From: Flavobacterium sp. | GTDB lineage: Bacteria > Bacteroidota > Bacteroidia > Flavobacteriales > Flavobacteriaceae | Assembly: GCA_014379405.1 (NCBI GenBank) | Contig: JACMLU010000018.1 | Coordinates: forward strand, 248,001 to 312,000 | Reading direction: 5' to 3' | Length of the DNA: 64,000 nucleotides | Shown here: positions 51,757 to 60,267 of the stretch, piece by piece | Numbering within the stretch: the stretch's first letter is position 1 | Layout of the letters: each line of letters starts with the position of its first letter | Program-made: the position numbers and the translations under genes | Notes under the pieces: generated by a model | The model's database searches: none | The model's input: the letters and a program-made list of their open reading frames with translations, nothing else | Told to the model about the DNA's origin: nothing

Positions 51757-52836
51757 TTAAGCATTCAACTCTTTGTTTTTGAATTTGGCTTTCTCAATTG
51801 TAAAAGAAAATTCAGAACCAATTCCAAACTCACTCTCCACGTATATTTTTTCCTTGTGTGCTTCGATGATATGTTTAACAATGGCAAGTCCCAATCCTGA
51901 TCCACCTTCTGCACGGGAACCACTTTTATTGACGCGATAGAATCGTTCAAAAAGTCTTGGTATGTTTTGCTTTTCTATCCCTTCACCATTGTCTCCGATT
52001 CGAACCAGTAGTTTCTTCTTTGTCAAATTGATTATGCTAACTTCGGTTAAACCGCCTTCTTTACCATATTTTATCGAGTTGACTATCAAGTTTTCGATAA
52101 CCTGTTGGATTTTGTCTTTGTCAGCTTTTACAAAAATGGGTTGGATGTGGTAATTTTCGAATGCCAGGGTGATTTTCTTTTTATCGGCCTTCATTTCCAA
52201 TAAATCAAAAACATTTTGAATCAATTCGACAATATCAAATTCAGAAAATTCAAGATTCAAATCGCCTACTTCTAATTTGGTTATCATGTCCAAATCTTCG
52301 ACGATGTAGATTAATCGTTCCACTCCTTTTTCGGCTCGCTTTAAGTATTTTTTTCGAATAATTTTATCGTCCATTGCACCATCGAGCAATGTAGAAATAT
52401 AGCCTTGAACGGTAAATAAAGGAGTCTTCAACTCGTGTGAAACATTGCCCAGAAATTCTCTTCTGTATTCTTCTCGAACTTTCAACATTTCAATTTCTAG
52501 TTTTTTGCCTGTGGCAAACTTCTTCATTTCCTGTGTCAGGGTTTCCATATCCGTCGTTATGGGCTGATTGATGAAAGTACTCGATTCCAACAAGGAAACA
52601 TCATCGTAGATTTTTTTTACCCTACGATAAATAAAACGTTCTACCCGGTATTGTATGACAATAAATGAAAATGTGTATATAAAAAAAAGGAAAACACCCC
52701 CAAATAGAAAGATACTTTTGGGAGTGTATTTGAAAACCATTGTAGCCAACAGCATTACAAATATAGTAGCAAAAAGACTGATGTATAAAGCTGAAATTAC
52801 AGCAAACCTGTAGGTTTTTTTAAAACTTATTTTCAT
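51757..52836 (-). CDS. phoR: sensor histidine kinase PhoR
   Basis: The 359-residue kinase has two membrane helices (residues 12-35 and 39-61) with almost no periplasmic part. A HAMP-like linker follows, then HisKA with the phosphoacceptor in NVSHELKTPLF (near residue 131) and a HATPase domain with QVIENLIVNSIKYG, RIGDNGEGI and GSGLGLAIVKHI. No PAS domain is obvious. Sensing is thus probably indirect, through Pst and PhoU, as in other PhoR proteins. It is 40 bp downstream of phoB on the same strand. The name rests on context and on domain layout. Confidence 0.88.
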   Translation of the reverse strand: MKISFKKTYRFAVISALYISLFATIFVMLLATMVFKYTPKSIFLFGGVFLFFIYTFSFIVIQYRVERFIYRRVKKIYDDVSLLESSTFINQPITTDMETLTQEMKKFATGKKLEIEMLKVREEYRREFLGNVSHELKTPLFTVQGYISTLLDGAMDDKIIRKKYLKRAEKGVERLIYIVEDLDMITKLEVGDLNLEFSEFDIVELIQNVFDLLEMKADKKKITLAFENYHIQPIFVKADKDKIQQVIENLIVNSIKYGKEGGLTEVSIINLTKKKLLVRIGDNGEGIEKQNIPRLFERFYRVNKSGSRAEGGSGLGLAIVKHIIEAHKEKIYVESEFGIGSEFSFTIEKAKFKNKELNA

Positions 52837-52876
52837 CTTTCAAAGGTCAGGGATTCGTGCAAATTTAACACAAAAA

Positions 52877-53560
52877 TTATACTTCGAATTTATAACCGAT
52901 GCCTTTTATAGTCTTGAAAAAATCATCTCCAATTTTCTCTCTCAGTTTCCTGATGTGAACATCTATAGTTCTTCCGCCCACAACAACTTCATTACCCCAA
53001 ACTTTGTCCAAAATTTCATCTCGTTTGAATACTTTTCCTGGTTTGGAAGCTAATAAATAAAAGAGTTCAAATTCTTTTCGAGGCAAAGCAATTACCAGAT
53101 TGTCTTTTATTATTTTATATTCTTCACGATTAATTTCAATTCCACCCACATTCAGGGTTTCGCTTTTGGTTTCTTGCTCATTCGAACGACGCAACAATGC
53201 TTTTACCTTACTTACCAATAATTTTGGCTTGATTGGTTTAGTGATGTAATCATCGGCACCGGCATCAAATCCTGCCACTTGTGAATAATCTTCGCTTCTG
53301 GCGGTAAGAAAAGTAATGATTACGTTATTCAGCTCCGGAATTTTTCGAATGTTTTCGCAAGCTTCCATTCCGTCCATTTCAGGCATCATTACATCCATAA
53401 TAATAAGATCGGGCATTTCTTTTTTGGCTTTCAAAATAGCTTCTTTACCATTGGCAGCGGTAACAATTTGATACCCTTCTTGAGCAAGATTGTATCCAAC
53501 AATTTCTAAAATATCCGGTTCATCATCAACCAATAAAATCTTTGTATTTCGTTTTTTCAT
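52877..53560 (-). CDS. phoB: response regulator PhoB
   Basis: The 227-residue OmpR/PhoB-type regulator has a receiver domain (LLVDDEPD acidic pair, phosphorylated Asp in IIMDVMMPEMDG, Thr in FLTARSED, Lys in ITKPIKPK). A C-terminal winged helix follows (EFELFYLLASKPGKVFKRDEIL, then VGGRTIDVHIRKLREKIG). It starts the phoB-phoR pair and lies 223 bp from the divergent TonB-receptor gene. It should bind the 11-bp-spaced TTAACA-like repeats in this block. The name rests on domain identity and pst context. Confidence 0.9.
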   Translation of the reverse strand: MKKRNTKILLVDDEPDILEIVGYNLAQEGYQIVTAANGKEAILKAKKEMPDLIIMDVMMPEMDGMEACENIRKIPELNNVIITFLTARSEDYSQVAGFDAGADDYITKPIKPKLLVSKVKALLRRSNEQETKSETLNVGGIEINREEYKIIKDNLVIALPRKEFELFYLLASKPGKVFKRDEILDKVWGNEVVVGGRTIDVHIRKLREKIGDDFFKTIKGIGYKFEV

Positions 53561-53664
53561 AGTAAAGAAAATAATGTTAATTCATTGCTTTTGTAGCTTA
53601 AAGACATAAAATGCATATAATTCGATTGTAAATGTAATAATAAAAGAATAGCTAAAAAGCTTCA

Positions 53665-53681
53665 TTAACCACGATTTAATA
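53665..53681 (+). promoter_or_regulatory. TTAACC-n5-TTAATA site in the phoB-TonB receptor gap
   Basis: The two hexamers are 11 bp apart, but no -7 box follows at 9 nt, and the site lies about 73 bp upstream of the receptor's -7 box. It could be an upstream activator site for the receptor or a site acting on phoB, or coincidence in A/T-rich DNA. Confidence 0.35.
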
Positions 53682-53727
53682 TGTTAACGATTTAATAATG
53701 TATACGAAACCAAATGGTAATAATCAA

Positions 53728-53761
53728 GTAACCTTTACTTTACAAATTGACCCTTCCTTTG
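53728..53761 (+). promoter_or_regulatory. TonB receptor promoter with degenerate Pho-box-like repeat
   Basis: GTAACC (53728-53733), 5 nt, TTTACA (53739-53744), 9 nt and TTCCTTTG (53754-53761) follow in order. The spacing equals that at pstS and the porin gene, though each hexamer differs from TTAACA and the -7 box has one mismatch. Confidence 0.5.
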
Positions 53762-53783
53762 CAAAAACAAAAACACAATTAAA

Positions 53784-56564
53784 ATGAAATTTAGAATATT
53801 GTTTATTGCACTATTAATTTCCACTCTTTGCTTCGCGAAAAATGATGGAACAATCACTGGGGTATTGACAGACAAAAATTTAAACCAAAAAGCATTAGCA
53901 GCAGCAAAAGTAATAATTAAAGAAGCTAATATAAGCACCAATACAGACGCTGACGGAAAATTTTCCATTGCTATCCAACCTGGAGTTTATATCGTCGAGT
54001 TTAGCTTGGCCGGATATCAATCTACCGAAGTGTTGGTTACCGTAAACGAAGGACAAACAACTATTACCAATGAATCTTTGGTCCCTACCAACTATAACCT
54101 GAAAGAGGTGGTGATAAAAGCTGTCGCAAGCAGGGAAAAAGAAACTGCCGTTTTGCTGGATCAAAAAAATGCTGTCGTAATTAAACAAAGCATTGGAGCA
54201 CAGGAAATGGCTCGAAAAGGCGTTAGTGACGTTGAGGAAGGTTTGACAAAAATATCCGGAATCACGAAGGTGGACGGAAGAGGTTTGTTCATCCGTGGAC
54301 TGGAAGACCGTTACAACAATTTACTAATAAACGACTTGCAATCACCATCTAACAGTCCTTTCAAAAAAATAATTCCATTGGATTTATTCCCGACGGATGT
54401 GGTAGGTGTTTTGAATGTTTATAAAACTTTTAATCCAAACATTTCTGGTGATTTTGCTGGCGCAACCATCAATATCGAAACACCTCAACCAAAAGACATA
54501 ACCAAATTGAACATTGGTTTTGGTTACACTACCAACAACAATCTTAGAGATTTCTTGATTTCTCACGATGCCAATTCGACTAAAGGAAAATTAGGTTTCT
54601 TAGCCGATGATAGAGCACTTCCTGGTGCGTTTGGATCGGTTCCAAACGGAACAAAACTTTCCCCATCACAATACGAAGATGCATACGGAAAAAATTCTTG
54701 GGATGTTGTATCGACCAAAAGCCCTTTGAATTCAAGCATTGGATTCTTGCATGCTCAAAAATTCAAATTGAAGAAAGAAAGAAACTTTAGCTACATTATG
54801 TCCATCAATTTTGACAACAACTACTCTTTCACGGAAGGTGTTGACCGAACTTTCAATCTTGGTCAGGGTAATTACGACAATAATCTTTATACCAAACAAT
54901 ACAGTTATCAAACAACGCTTTCTGGCTTATTGGGTTTCAAGTATAAAACAAAACGTTTTAATGCCAACCTGAATTCTATGTTAATCAAAGCTACCGAGAG
55001 CAAAATTCAAGATCAAGTAGGATATACAAATAGTTTGGCCAATCAAACTAACAATCTTATTCGAATGAATCAATACGAAGAATCGCTTTACTGGAACAAC
55101 CAATTATTAGCTGATTACAAAATTACCGAAGACGGAAAACATACCATCAAAGCCGGTGGTGCTTATGTAAACACCTCATTTCAACAACCTGACAGAAAAT
55201 TTCTTCTAGGTGTTAAAGTAAATGAAAATGACATCAATATGTCTTACGGAGGAAACAACTTGAATCGCCAGTATCTTGATATCAAAGGAAACTTCTATTT
55301 CTCTTCATTCTTGGAATACAACCTGAAATTTGGAGCAAAAGAAAAGAAAAACAATCTATCCTTAGGATACAACAACTTTCTAAATGATATGGAATCCAGC
55401 TACCGTTTCTTGTCTGGCAAAAAAAATATCGAGAAAAATTATACTGCTAATCTAAATAGTATCAGTTCGTTCATCAATGACGATATCAATAACGGAATCT
55501 TATATGTGCAGGAAGAATCCAATGGAGATTATAAAGTAAAACTAAATCAGTTTGTCAATGCAGGTTATTTTAATTTATTCATGAATTTTGGAGAAAAATG
55601 GGACATTAATGCTGGATTAAGAGCCGAAAATTCTACTCGTGAAATAAAATACAGAGAACAGGGAGACCCTTTTGGAAGCGCCTACCGTTTAAAAACTGAT
55701 GACAAACTAGACATTCTTCCGTCTATAAATGTAAAACACGTTTTGAACGAAAACAGCAACTTGAGATTGTCATTGGCAAAAACCATCACTCGTCCTGTTG
55801 CTATGGAATTACTTCCTATAAATTACATCAATGCCGATGGTACATCTGAAAGCGGGAATCCTAATTTATTGAACAGTGAAAATTACAATGTCGATTTCAA
55901 ATATGAAGTATTCCCTAACAATAAAGAATTAATTGCTGTTGGAGTATTTGGAAAAATGATCAACAATCCAATCGAAAGAGTTTTTAAACCAACTGCAAAT
56001 AGCGGTGGACAAATTACCACTTTCAAAAACTCGGAAGAAGCTGTAATCTTTGGGGCTGAAATAGAAATGCTTTTCCAATTGAGCCGCATCAGCAAGTCAC
56101 TTGCTAATTTCTCTTGGGGTTTCAACACTTCTTTAATGAGCACAGATGTAACAATTGACATTAAAAAACAAGGAAATGAATTAGAAAACAGTACAAACAG
56201 AAAACTGCAAGGAGCTTCAGACTGGCTTATCAATTCTGACCTAAAATATGATTTCAACATCAACAAGGATTGGAAAAACTCGATGAGTTTGGTTTATAAT
56301 GTTTATGGAGATAGAATTTATGCAGTAGGTTCATCAGGAATTGACCATATCTATGAAAAATCTTTCAGCAAACTGGATTTTATTTGGACTAATACCATAT
56401 CCAAAAAAATTGAAGTAAAATTTGCGATAGACAACATTTTAAATCCAAGTTATAAAAAACAACTTGGAAGCGAAAGCACACTTAACATTACCGAAGATTC
56501 CCTAATCGTGCGAGAATATAAAAAGGGTGTCGGCTTCTCTATCAATCTAGGATACACCTTTTAA
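53784..56564 (+). CDS. TonB-dependent outer-membrane receptor
   Basis: The 926-residue protein has a signal peptide (KFRILFIALLISTLCFAKND). A carboxypeptidase-regulatory-like beta domain follows (GTITGVLTDKNLNQKALAAAK, residues 23-95), then a plug (VSDVEEGLTKISGITKVDGRGLFIRGLEDRY, near residue 150). A 22-strand type barrel ends in GYTF. These are the features of active nutrient receptors; no SusD partner follows. The next gene is a secreted beta-helix lipoprotein. Location beside phoB and the shared promoter layout suggest import of a phosphorus compound, which is inference; the ligand is not known. Confidence 0.9.
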   Translation: MKFRILFIALLISTLCFAKNDGTITGVLTDKNLNQKALAAAKVIIKEANISTNTDADGKFSIAIQPGVYIVEFSLAGYQSTEVLVTVNEGQTTITNESLVPTNYNLKEVVIKAVASREKETAVLLDQKNAVVIKQSIGAQEMARKGVSDVEEGLTKISGITKVDGRGLFIRGLEDRYNNLLINDLQSPSNSPFKKIIPLDLFPTDVVGVLNVYKTFNPNISGDFAGATINIETPQPKDITKLNIGFGYTTNNNLRDFLISHDANSTKGKLGFLADDRALPGAFGSVPNGTKLSPSQYEDAYGKNSWDVVSTKSPLNSSIGFLHAQKFKLKKERNFSYIMSINFDNNYSFTEGVDRTFNLGQGNYDNNLYTKQYSYQTTLSGLLGFKYKTKRFNANLNSMLIKATESKIQDQVGYTNSLANQTNNLIRMNQYEESLYWNNQLLADYKITEDGKHTIKAGGAYVNTSFQQPDRKFLLGVKVNENDINMSYGGNNLNRQYLDIKGNFYFSSFLEYNLKFGAKEKKNNLSLGYNNFLNDMESSYRFLSGKKNIEKNYTANLNSISSFINDDINNGILYVQEESNGDYKVKLNQFVNAGYFNLFMNFGEKWDINAGLRAENSTREIKYREQGDPFGSAYRLKTDDKLDILPSINVKHVLNENSNLRLSLAKTITRPVAMELLPINYINADGTSESGNPNLLNSENYNVDFKYEVFPNNKELIAVGVFGKMINNPIERVFKPTANSGGQITTFKNSEEAVIFGAEIEMLFQLSRISKSLANFSWGFNTSLMSTDVTIDIKKQGNELENSTNRKLQGASDWLINSDLKYDFNINKDWKNSMSLVYNVYGDRIYAVGSSGIDHIYEKSFSKLDFIWTNTISKKIEVKFAIDNILNPSYKKQLGSESTLNITEDSLIVREYKKGVGFSINLGYTF

Positions 56565-56574
56565 AAACAACATC

Positions 56575-56599
56575 AAAAAGAGCTTATTCAGCTCTTTTT
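56575..56599 (+). terminator. terminator of the TonB receptor gene
   Basis: AAAAAGAGCT and AGCTCTTTTT form a 10-bp perfect stem around TATTC, followed by further T residues. Confidence 0.85.
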
Positions 56600-56656
56600 T
56601 TTATGCTTTTTCTTAACCTAAAGTTTACGTGAAATTCACTGTTATATAATGCTTTA

Positions 56657-56701
56657 GTAACAATTTGCTAACTAAATTTCAGAATATCAAAACTACTTTT
56701 G
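56657..56701 (+). promoter_or_regulatory. promoter of the beta-helix lipoprotein gene, with 11-bp-phased hexamers
   Basis: GTAACA (56657), CTAACT (56668) and TCAGAA (56679) are 11 bp apart, then 9 nt, then the -7 box TACTTTTG (56694-56701). The hexamer nearest the box is not TTAACA-like, so control by PhoB is only possible. The -7 box itself is good. Confidence 0.4.
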
Positions 56702-56746
56702 AAGTAAATAATTAAACAAAAAACTTAAAATTTAAAATCACTAAAA

Positions 56747-57958
56747 ATGAAAAAATTAGTATTTAGTATCGCCTTATTAACGTTGGTTTTTACCGGTTGT
56801 TCATCAAGTGACAACGACGTAGTAACTCCTCCAGCACAAGGATCAGGAGAAATAACAGGAGATGTAACGGCTTCTAAAACGTATATCAAAGGGACTTACA
56901 CTATAACTGGTACCGTTAGAGTAAAAAACGGAGCAACACTAACTTTCGAAGCAGGTTCTGTCATTACAGCTGATGTAGCTAATGGACCAGATGCATTATT
57001 GGTAGAAAAAGGTGGTATGCTAAACATCACTGGTACGGCTGCTGAACCAGTTGTATTTACAGAGAAATCAAAAACTGCTGGATCTTGGGGTGGAATAATT
57101 ATGTTTGGAGATGCTCCTATCGTTTCTGGAAAAACATCTGACGGAACACCAATTACTACTGCCACTTCAGAAGACGGAACCAACATTGTTTATGGTGGAA
57201 CAAATGCTACCCATAGCAGTGGAAGTTTGAAATATGTTCGCGTAGAATATGCTGGAAAGAAAATCCTAGACGGAAACTCTGAAATGAATGGATTCTCATT
57301 TTATGCTGTAGGTTCAGGAACAGTTTTAGAAAATCTTGTAGCTTACAAAGGAGCTGATGATGGTTTTGAATTTTACGGAGGAACTGTAAGTGCCAAAAAC
57401 TTGATTTCTTACGGAAATACAGATGATTCTTTTGACTGGCAAGATGGATGGCAGGGTCAAGCTAACACCAACTGGTATGCTTACCAAACAGGAGCTGGAA
57501 ATTTCGGTATGGAAATCGAAGCAAAAAGCGTGAACAATGCTTTCTTTCCAAAAGTTTCTAATATTACATTAAGAAGAGCTGCTGGAACAGCGACTGAAGC
57601 TGGAAACCCACTTGAAATAGATGCTTTCCAATTCAAAAAAGAAGGAAATGGAGAATATTCAAACATTGTAATTTCAGGATACACAAATACTGCAATTTCA
57701 GGGGCTACAACAATAAATGCTGTTGCCGTTAGAATTCAAGAAGCTACTACAAACACAAACCAAGTTACTGGTGGAAAAATAAAAATATTGAATGTCAAGA
57801 TTGCCGACAGTACACCTCAAACTGGAACTGGAGCAACTGGTTTTACAATAGCTTTCCCAACTATAAACTTCACGACAAGCACAACAGCAACTGGAGCAGC
57901 ATTGACTCCTGGAGCTTGGGCAATTGTTGACGGAGTAAATTTGTTGGCCAATTTGTAA
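56747..57958 (+). CDS. secreted beta-helix lipoprotein next to the TonB receptor
   Basis: The 403-residue protein has a lipoprotein signal peptide (KLVFSIALLTLVFTGCSSSDND, Cys near residue 18). The remainder is Gly/Thr/Asn-rich, of the right-handed beta-helix type: VKNGATLTFEAGSVITA, GSWGGIIMFGDAPIV, SLKYVRVEYAG and NGFSFYAVGSG follow in register. No catalytic motif is plain to me. Proteins of this sort often accompany a TonB receptor in Bacteroidota. An outer-surface or periplasmic role in capturing or cleaving the receptor ligand is inferred from position only. Confidence 0.75.
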   Translation: MKKLVFSIALLTLVFTGCSSSDNDVVTPPAQGSGEITGDVTASKTYIKGTYTITGTVRVKNGATLTFEAGSVITADVANGPDALLVEKGGMLNITGTAAEPVVFTEKSKTAGSWGGIIMFGDAPIVSGKTSDGTPITTATSEDGTNIVYGGTNATHSSGSLKYVRVEYAGKKILDGNSEMNGFSFYAVGSGTVLENLVAYKGADDGFEFYGGTVSAKNLISYGNTDDSFDWQDGWQGQANTNWYAYQTGAGNFGMEIEAKSVNNAFFPKVSNITLRRAAGTATEAGNPLEIDAFQFKKEGNGEYSNIVISGYTNTAISGATTINAVAVRIQEATTNTNQVTGGKIKILNVKIADSTPQTGTGATGFTIAFPTINFTTSTTATGAALTPGAWAIVDGVNLLANL

Positions 57959-57981
57959 CCACTAATTTTAGTCCATACCCT

Positions 57982-58009
57982 AAAACATCCCGGATTCCTG
58001 GGATGTTTT
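57982..58009 (+). terminator. terminator of the beta-helix lipoprotein gene
   Basis: AAAACATCCC pairs with GGGATGTTTT around a short loop containing GGATTCCT, followed by T residues. Confidence 0.85.
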
Positions 58010-58166
58010 TTTGCTTAAACACCTAAGAAACTGTTTGACAAGGACTGCCAAATCCTCTTTGTTTAGTTAATTTTTAGCCAAATAACTCCCATCAACGCAA
58101 TTTTATTCACTTTGGTATACTATTTGAAAAGTTTTTTAATACCTTTACTTTTAGAAATCGAAGCTA

Positions 58167-58505
58167 ATGACAAAAAATTACTTTTATATTGCCACTTTAC
58201 TGGTTTTTTTCTTTACTCTTAGCCTCTCGGCTCAAGAGACAAAGCAACAATCCAAACTTCAAGAAGCCACTTCCATTGAGGGGTTAAACTTGTATCCCAA
58301 TCCTGTGAGCAATGGTAAAGTATACATTACTTCAAAAAACGACTTAGATAAAGACATCATTATTTTTGACGTTTTAGGAAAAAAAGTGCTTCAAACCACC
58401 CTTAGCTCAAGAGAACTTGGTATATCCAATCTATCTCCAGGTATTTACATCATCAAGATAAATGAAGGCGAAGCCACTGCCACCAGAAAGCTTATTGTAA
58501 AATAG
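58167..58505 (+). CDS. signal peptide plus T9SS sorting domain only (112 residues)
   Basis: The protein consists of a signal peptide (YFYIATLLVFFFTLSLSAQE), a 15-residue linker and a complete type A T9SS C-terminal sorting domain (GLNLYPNPVSNGKVYITS, IIFDVLGKKVLQ, ISNLSPGIYIIKINEGEA, ending RKLIVK). There is no cargo between signal and sorting domain. It is unlike the longer T9SS proteins, yet the frame is intact with no stop inside. It may be a remnant after deletion of the cargo or a small protein that uses or occupies the sorting machinery. Its context is two further sorting-domain loci downstream. Confidence 0.75.
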   Translation: MTKNYFYIATLLVFFFTLSLSAQETKQQSKLQEATSIEGLNLYPNPVSNGKVYITSKNDLDKDIIIFDVLGKKVLQTTLSSRELGISNLSPGIYIIKINEGEATATRKLIVK

Positions 58506-58607
58506 AAGATTCTCACGTTTTTTCATAATTTAATGTTTTTTTACATTGTTTTATTCTCTCTATAGGAAATTATTGTTATAGTTGTATAACTAATTTAAAA
58601 TAATGTT

Positions 58608-59064
58608 ATGAAAAAACTTTACACTTTATTTTTATTTTATTGACTTCTTTGTTTTTTGGACAAATAAGCATCATTAGTGAATTAACTTGAGCCAATGGAG
58701 CAACTTTATGGATTAAATGGGTAGATTTTAATGATATTGGATCCGATAGCACCTATTCAATTGATAATTTTGTTTTAATGCTACTGCTGTATTATCTGTT
58801 CAACAAAATGCAATCTCCGGATTAAATATGTACCCAAACCCAGTTACCAAGGGCACTTTATATATTACATCCAATAGTGCTTCAGCAAAATCAGTATCCA
58901 TTTTTGATGTATTAGGCAAACAAGTATTAAATGCTAAAACTTTAAATAACGCAGTAAATGTAGCGAACCTAAAAGGTGGCATTTACATATTAAAAATCAC
59001 TGAAGAAGGAAAAACAGATACCAAAAAACTAATTATCGAATGGTTGATTTTCTCGATTTATTAA
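58608..59064 (+). pseudogene. internally deleted and frameshifted T9SS-domain protein paralogue
   Basis: The pieces match the intact gene at 59239-60168: the opening (MKKLYTL, then in another frame FFGQ), the middle (ANGATLWIKWVD, DNF) and the sorting domain (GLNMYPNPVTKGTLYITSN, VLGKQVLNAK, DTKKLII). Around 160 codons of the middle are missing. Defects visible are an early one-base shift near 58650, a TGA at the codon that is TGG in the intact copy (TTGAGCC against TTGGGCT), another shift near 58777, and loss of the normal stop so that the frame runs on to 59062-59064. No working product is expected. Confidence 0.85.
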
Positions 59065-59097
59065 AAGCTCCAATCGCAAAATTGGAGCTTTTTTTAT
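59063..59097 (+). terminator. terminator after the pseudogene
   Basis: AAAAGCTCCAAT pairs with ATTGGAGCTTTT, then further T residues. The intact paralogue has a similar hairpin (60210-60240), so the terminator was probably duplicated with the gene. Confidence 0.85.
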
Positions 59098-59238
59098 TTA
59101 AACCGAAAGTTAAAAAACAAACATATTATCATTACAATCAAAGAATTAATAATCATTCTACAAACAAAAAACTTAATTTTTTTTCTTGCAAAGAAAATAC
59201 TTACTATATTTACGTTTTAATCTTAAATTCACCTCTAT

Positions 59239-60168
59239 ATGAAAAAACTTTACACACTATCAATTGTTTTATTGACCACTTTGTCTTTTGGACAAACACC
59301 AATCAGCCTTATTGGAGTAAACGTTCCTTATTCTGAGGATTTCAGCGGAATGGGTGCTTCATCAACTGATTTTCTACCTGGCTGGACTGCCATCAACGTA
59401 AATACCGGAACAACTCTAACAATGGGAGTGACAAACGGTAACACAAGTACTGGAAACGCCTACAATGTTGGCGCAACTGCCGATGAAGAAAGAGCTTTTG
59501 GAACTCTGGCAGATGCAACAGTAACACCTGCCTTGGGTGCTGTTTTTCAAAACAATACAGGTAGCGTAGTTACAAAACTAGCCATTCAAACCAGAATGGA
59601 ACAATGGAAACAATCTGGAAATTTAGGTGTAAATGAGACGGTTGCATTTTACTATAGTTTAAATGCTACAAGTTTAAGTGACGGAACTTGGACAGCCGTA
59701 ACAGCTCTAAATTTAAATGAAAAATTAACTACTGTTAATACAAATTTAGCCGTTAACGGTAATTTATCCGCCAATTACACAAATATATCAAATATAATTT
59801 CTGGGTTAAATTGGGCTAACGGATCAAATTTATGGATTAAATGGGTTGACAATAACGATGCTGGGGCTAATGGAATGTATGCTATCGAAAATTTCACCAT
59901 AAGTGCCAATCAAGTCTTGGGAGTTAAACAAAACACAATTTCAGGTTTGAATATGTATCCAAATCCTGTTTCAAACGGAACTTTATACATCACTTCTAAT
60001 AGCAGCGAAGCAAAATCGGTTTCAGTATATGACTTGTTGGGAAAACAAGTTTTAAATGCTAAAACTTCAAACAATGCCGTAAATGTTTCTAGCTTAAAAG
60101 GCGGTTCTTACATCGTGAAAATCACTGAAGATGGAAAAACAGACACCAAAAAGTTAATTATTCAATAA
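59239..60168 (+). CDS. secreted protein with T9SS type A sorting domain
   Basis: The 309-residue protein has a signal peptide (KLYTLSIVLLTTLSFGQ). A beta-rich Asn/Thr/Gly-rich domain of about 190 residues follows (FSGMGASSTDFLPGWTAIN near 35; LWIKWVDNNDAG near 197), resembling the choice-of-anchor-type surface domains. The C-terminal sorting domain is GLNMYPNPVSNGTLYITSN, SVYDLLGKQVLNAK, LKGGSYIVKITEDGK and TKKLIIQ. It should be exported by T9SS and anchored or released at the surface. The function of the cargo domain is not known. A decayed paralogue lies just upstream. Confidence 0.82.
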   Translation: MKKLYTLSIVLLTTLSFGQTPISLIGVNVPYSEDFSGMGASSTDFLPGWTAINVNTGTTLTMGVTNGNTSTGNAYNVGATADEERAFGTLADATVTPALGAVFQNNTGSVVTKLAIQTRMEQWKQSGNLGVNETVAFYYSLNATSLSDGTWTAVTALNLNEKLTTVNTNLAVNGNLSANYTNISNIISGLNWANGSNLWIKWVDNNDAGANGMYAIENFTISANQVLGVKQNTISGLNMYPNPVSNGTLYITSNSSEAKSVSVYDLLGKQVLNAKTSNNAVNVSSLKGGSYIVKITEDGKTDTKKLIIQ

Positions 60169-60170
60169 TC

Positions 60171-60184
60171 CTGCCTGTCGGCAG
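60171..60184. repeat. CTGCC-tgtc-GGCAG palindrome
   Basis: A 5-bp inverted repeat with a 4-nt loop lies three bases after the T9SS-domain gene stop. It is related to the palindrome at 35002-35017. Confidence 0.5.
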
Positions 60185-60209
60185 ATAAGTAATTTCCTCT
60201 TATATTTTA

Positions 60210-60240
60210 AAAACTCCAATTGTAAAGTTGGAGTTTTTTT
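60210..60240 (+). terminator. terminator of the T9SS-domain gene
   Basis: AAAACTCCAA and TTGGAGTTTT form a 10-bp stem around an 8-nt loop, then T residues. Confidence 0.85.
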
Positions 60241-60247
60241 TATTTAT

Positions 60248-60255
60248 TACTTTTG
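60248..60255 (+). promoter_or_regulatory. putative -7 box of the LuxE-like gene
   Basis: TACTTTTG overlaps the first possible TTG of the frame, so the true start codon must be further on. Confidence 0.55.
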
Positions 60256-60267
60256 CAAAAAAAATTC

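Noticed and set aside
58506..58607. Extra coding region between the CTD-only gene and the pseudogene
   Set aside because: It is A/T-rich with no open frame of note; it probably holds only the promoter of the pseudogene's ancestor.
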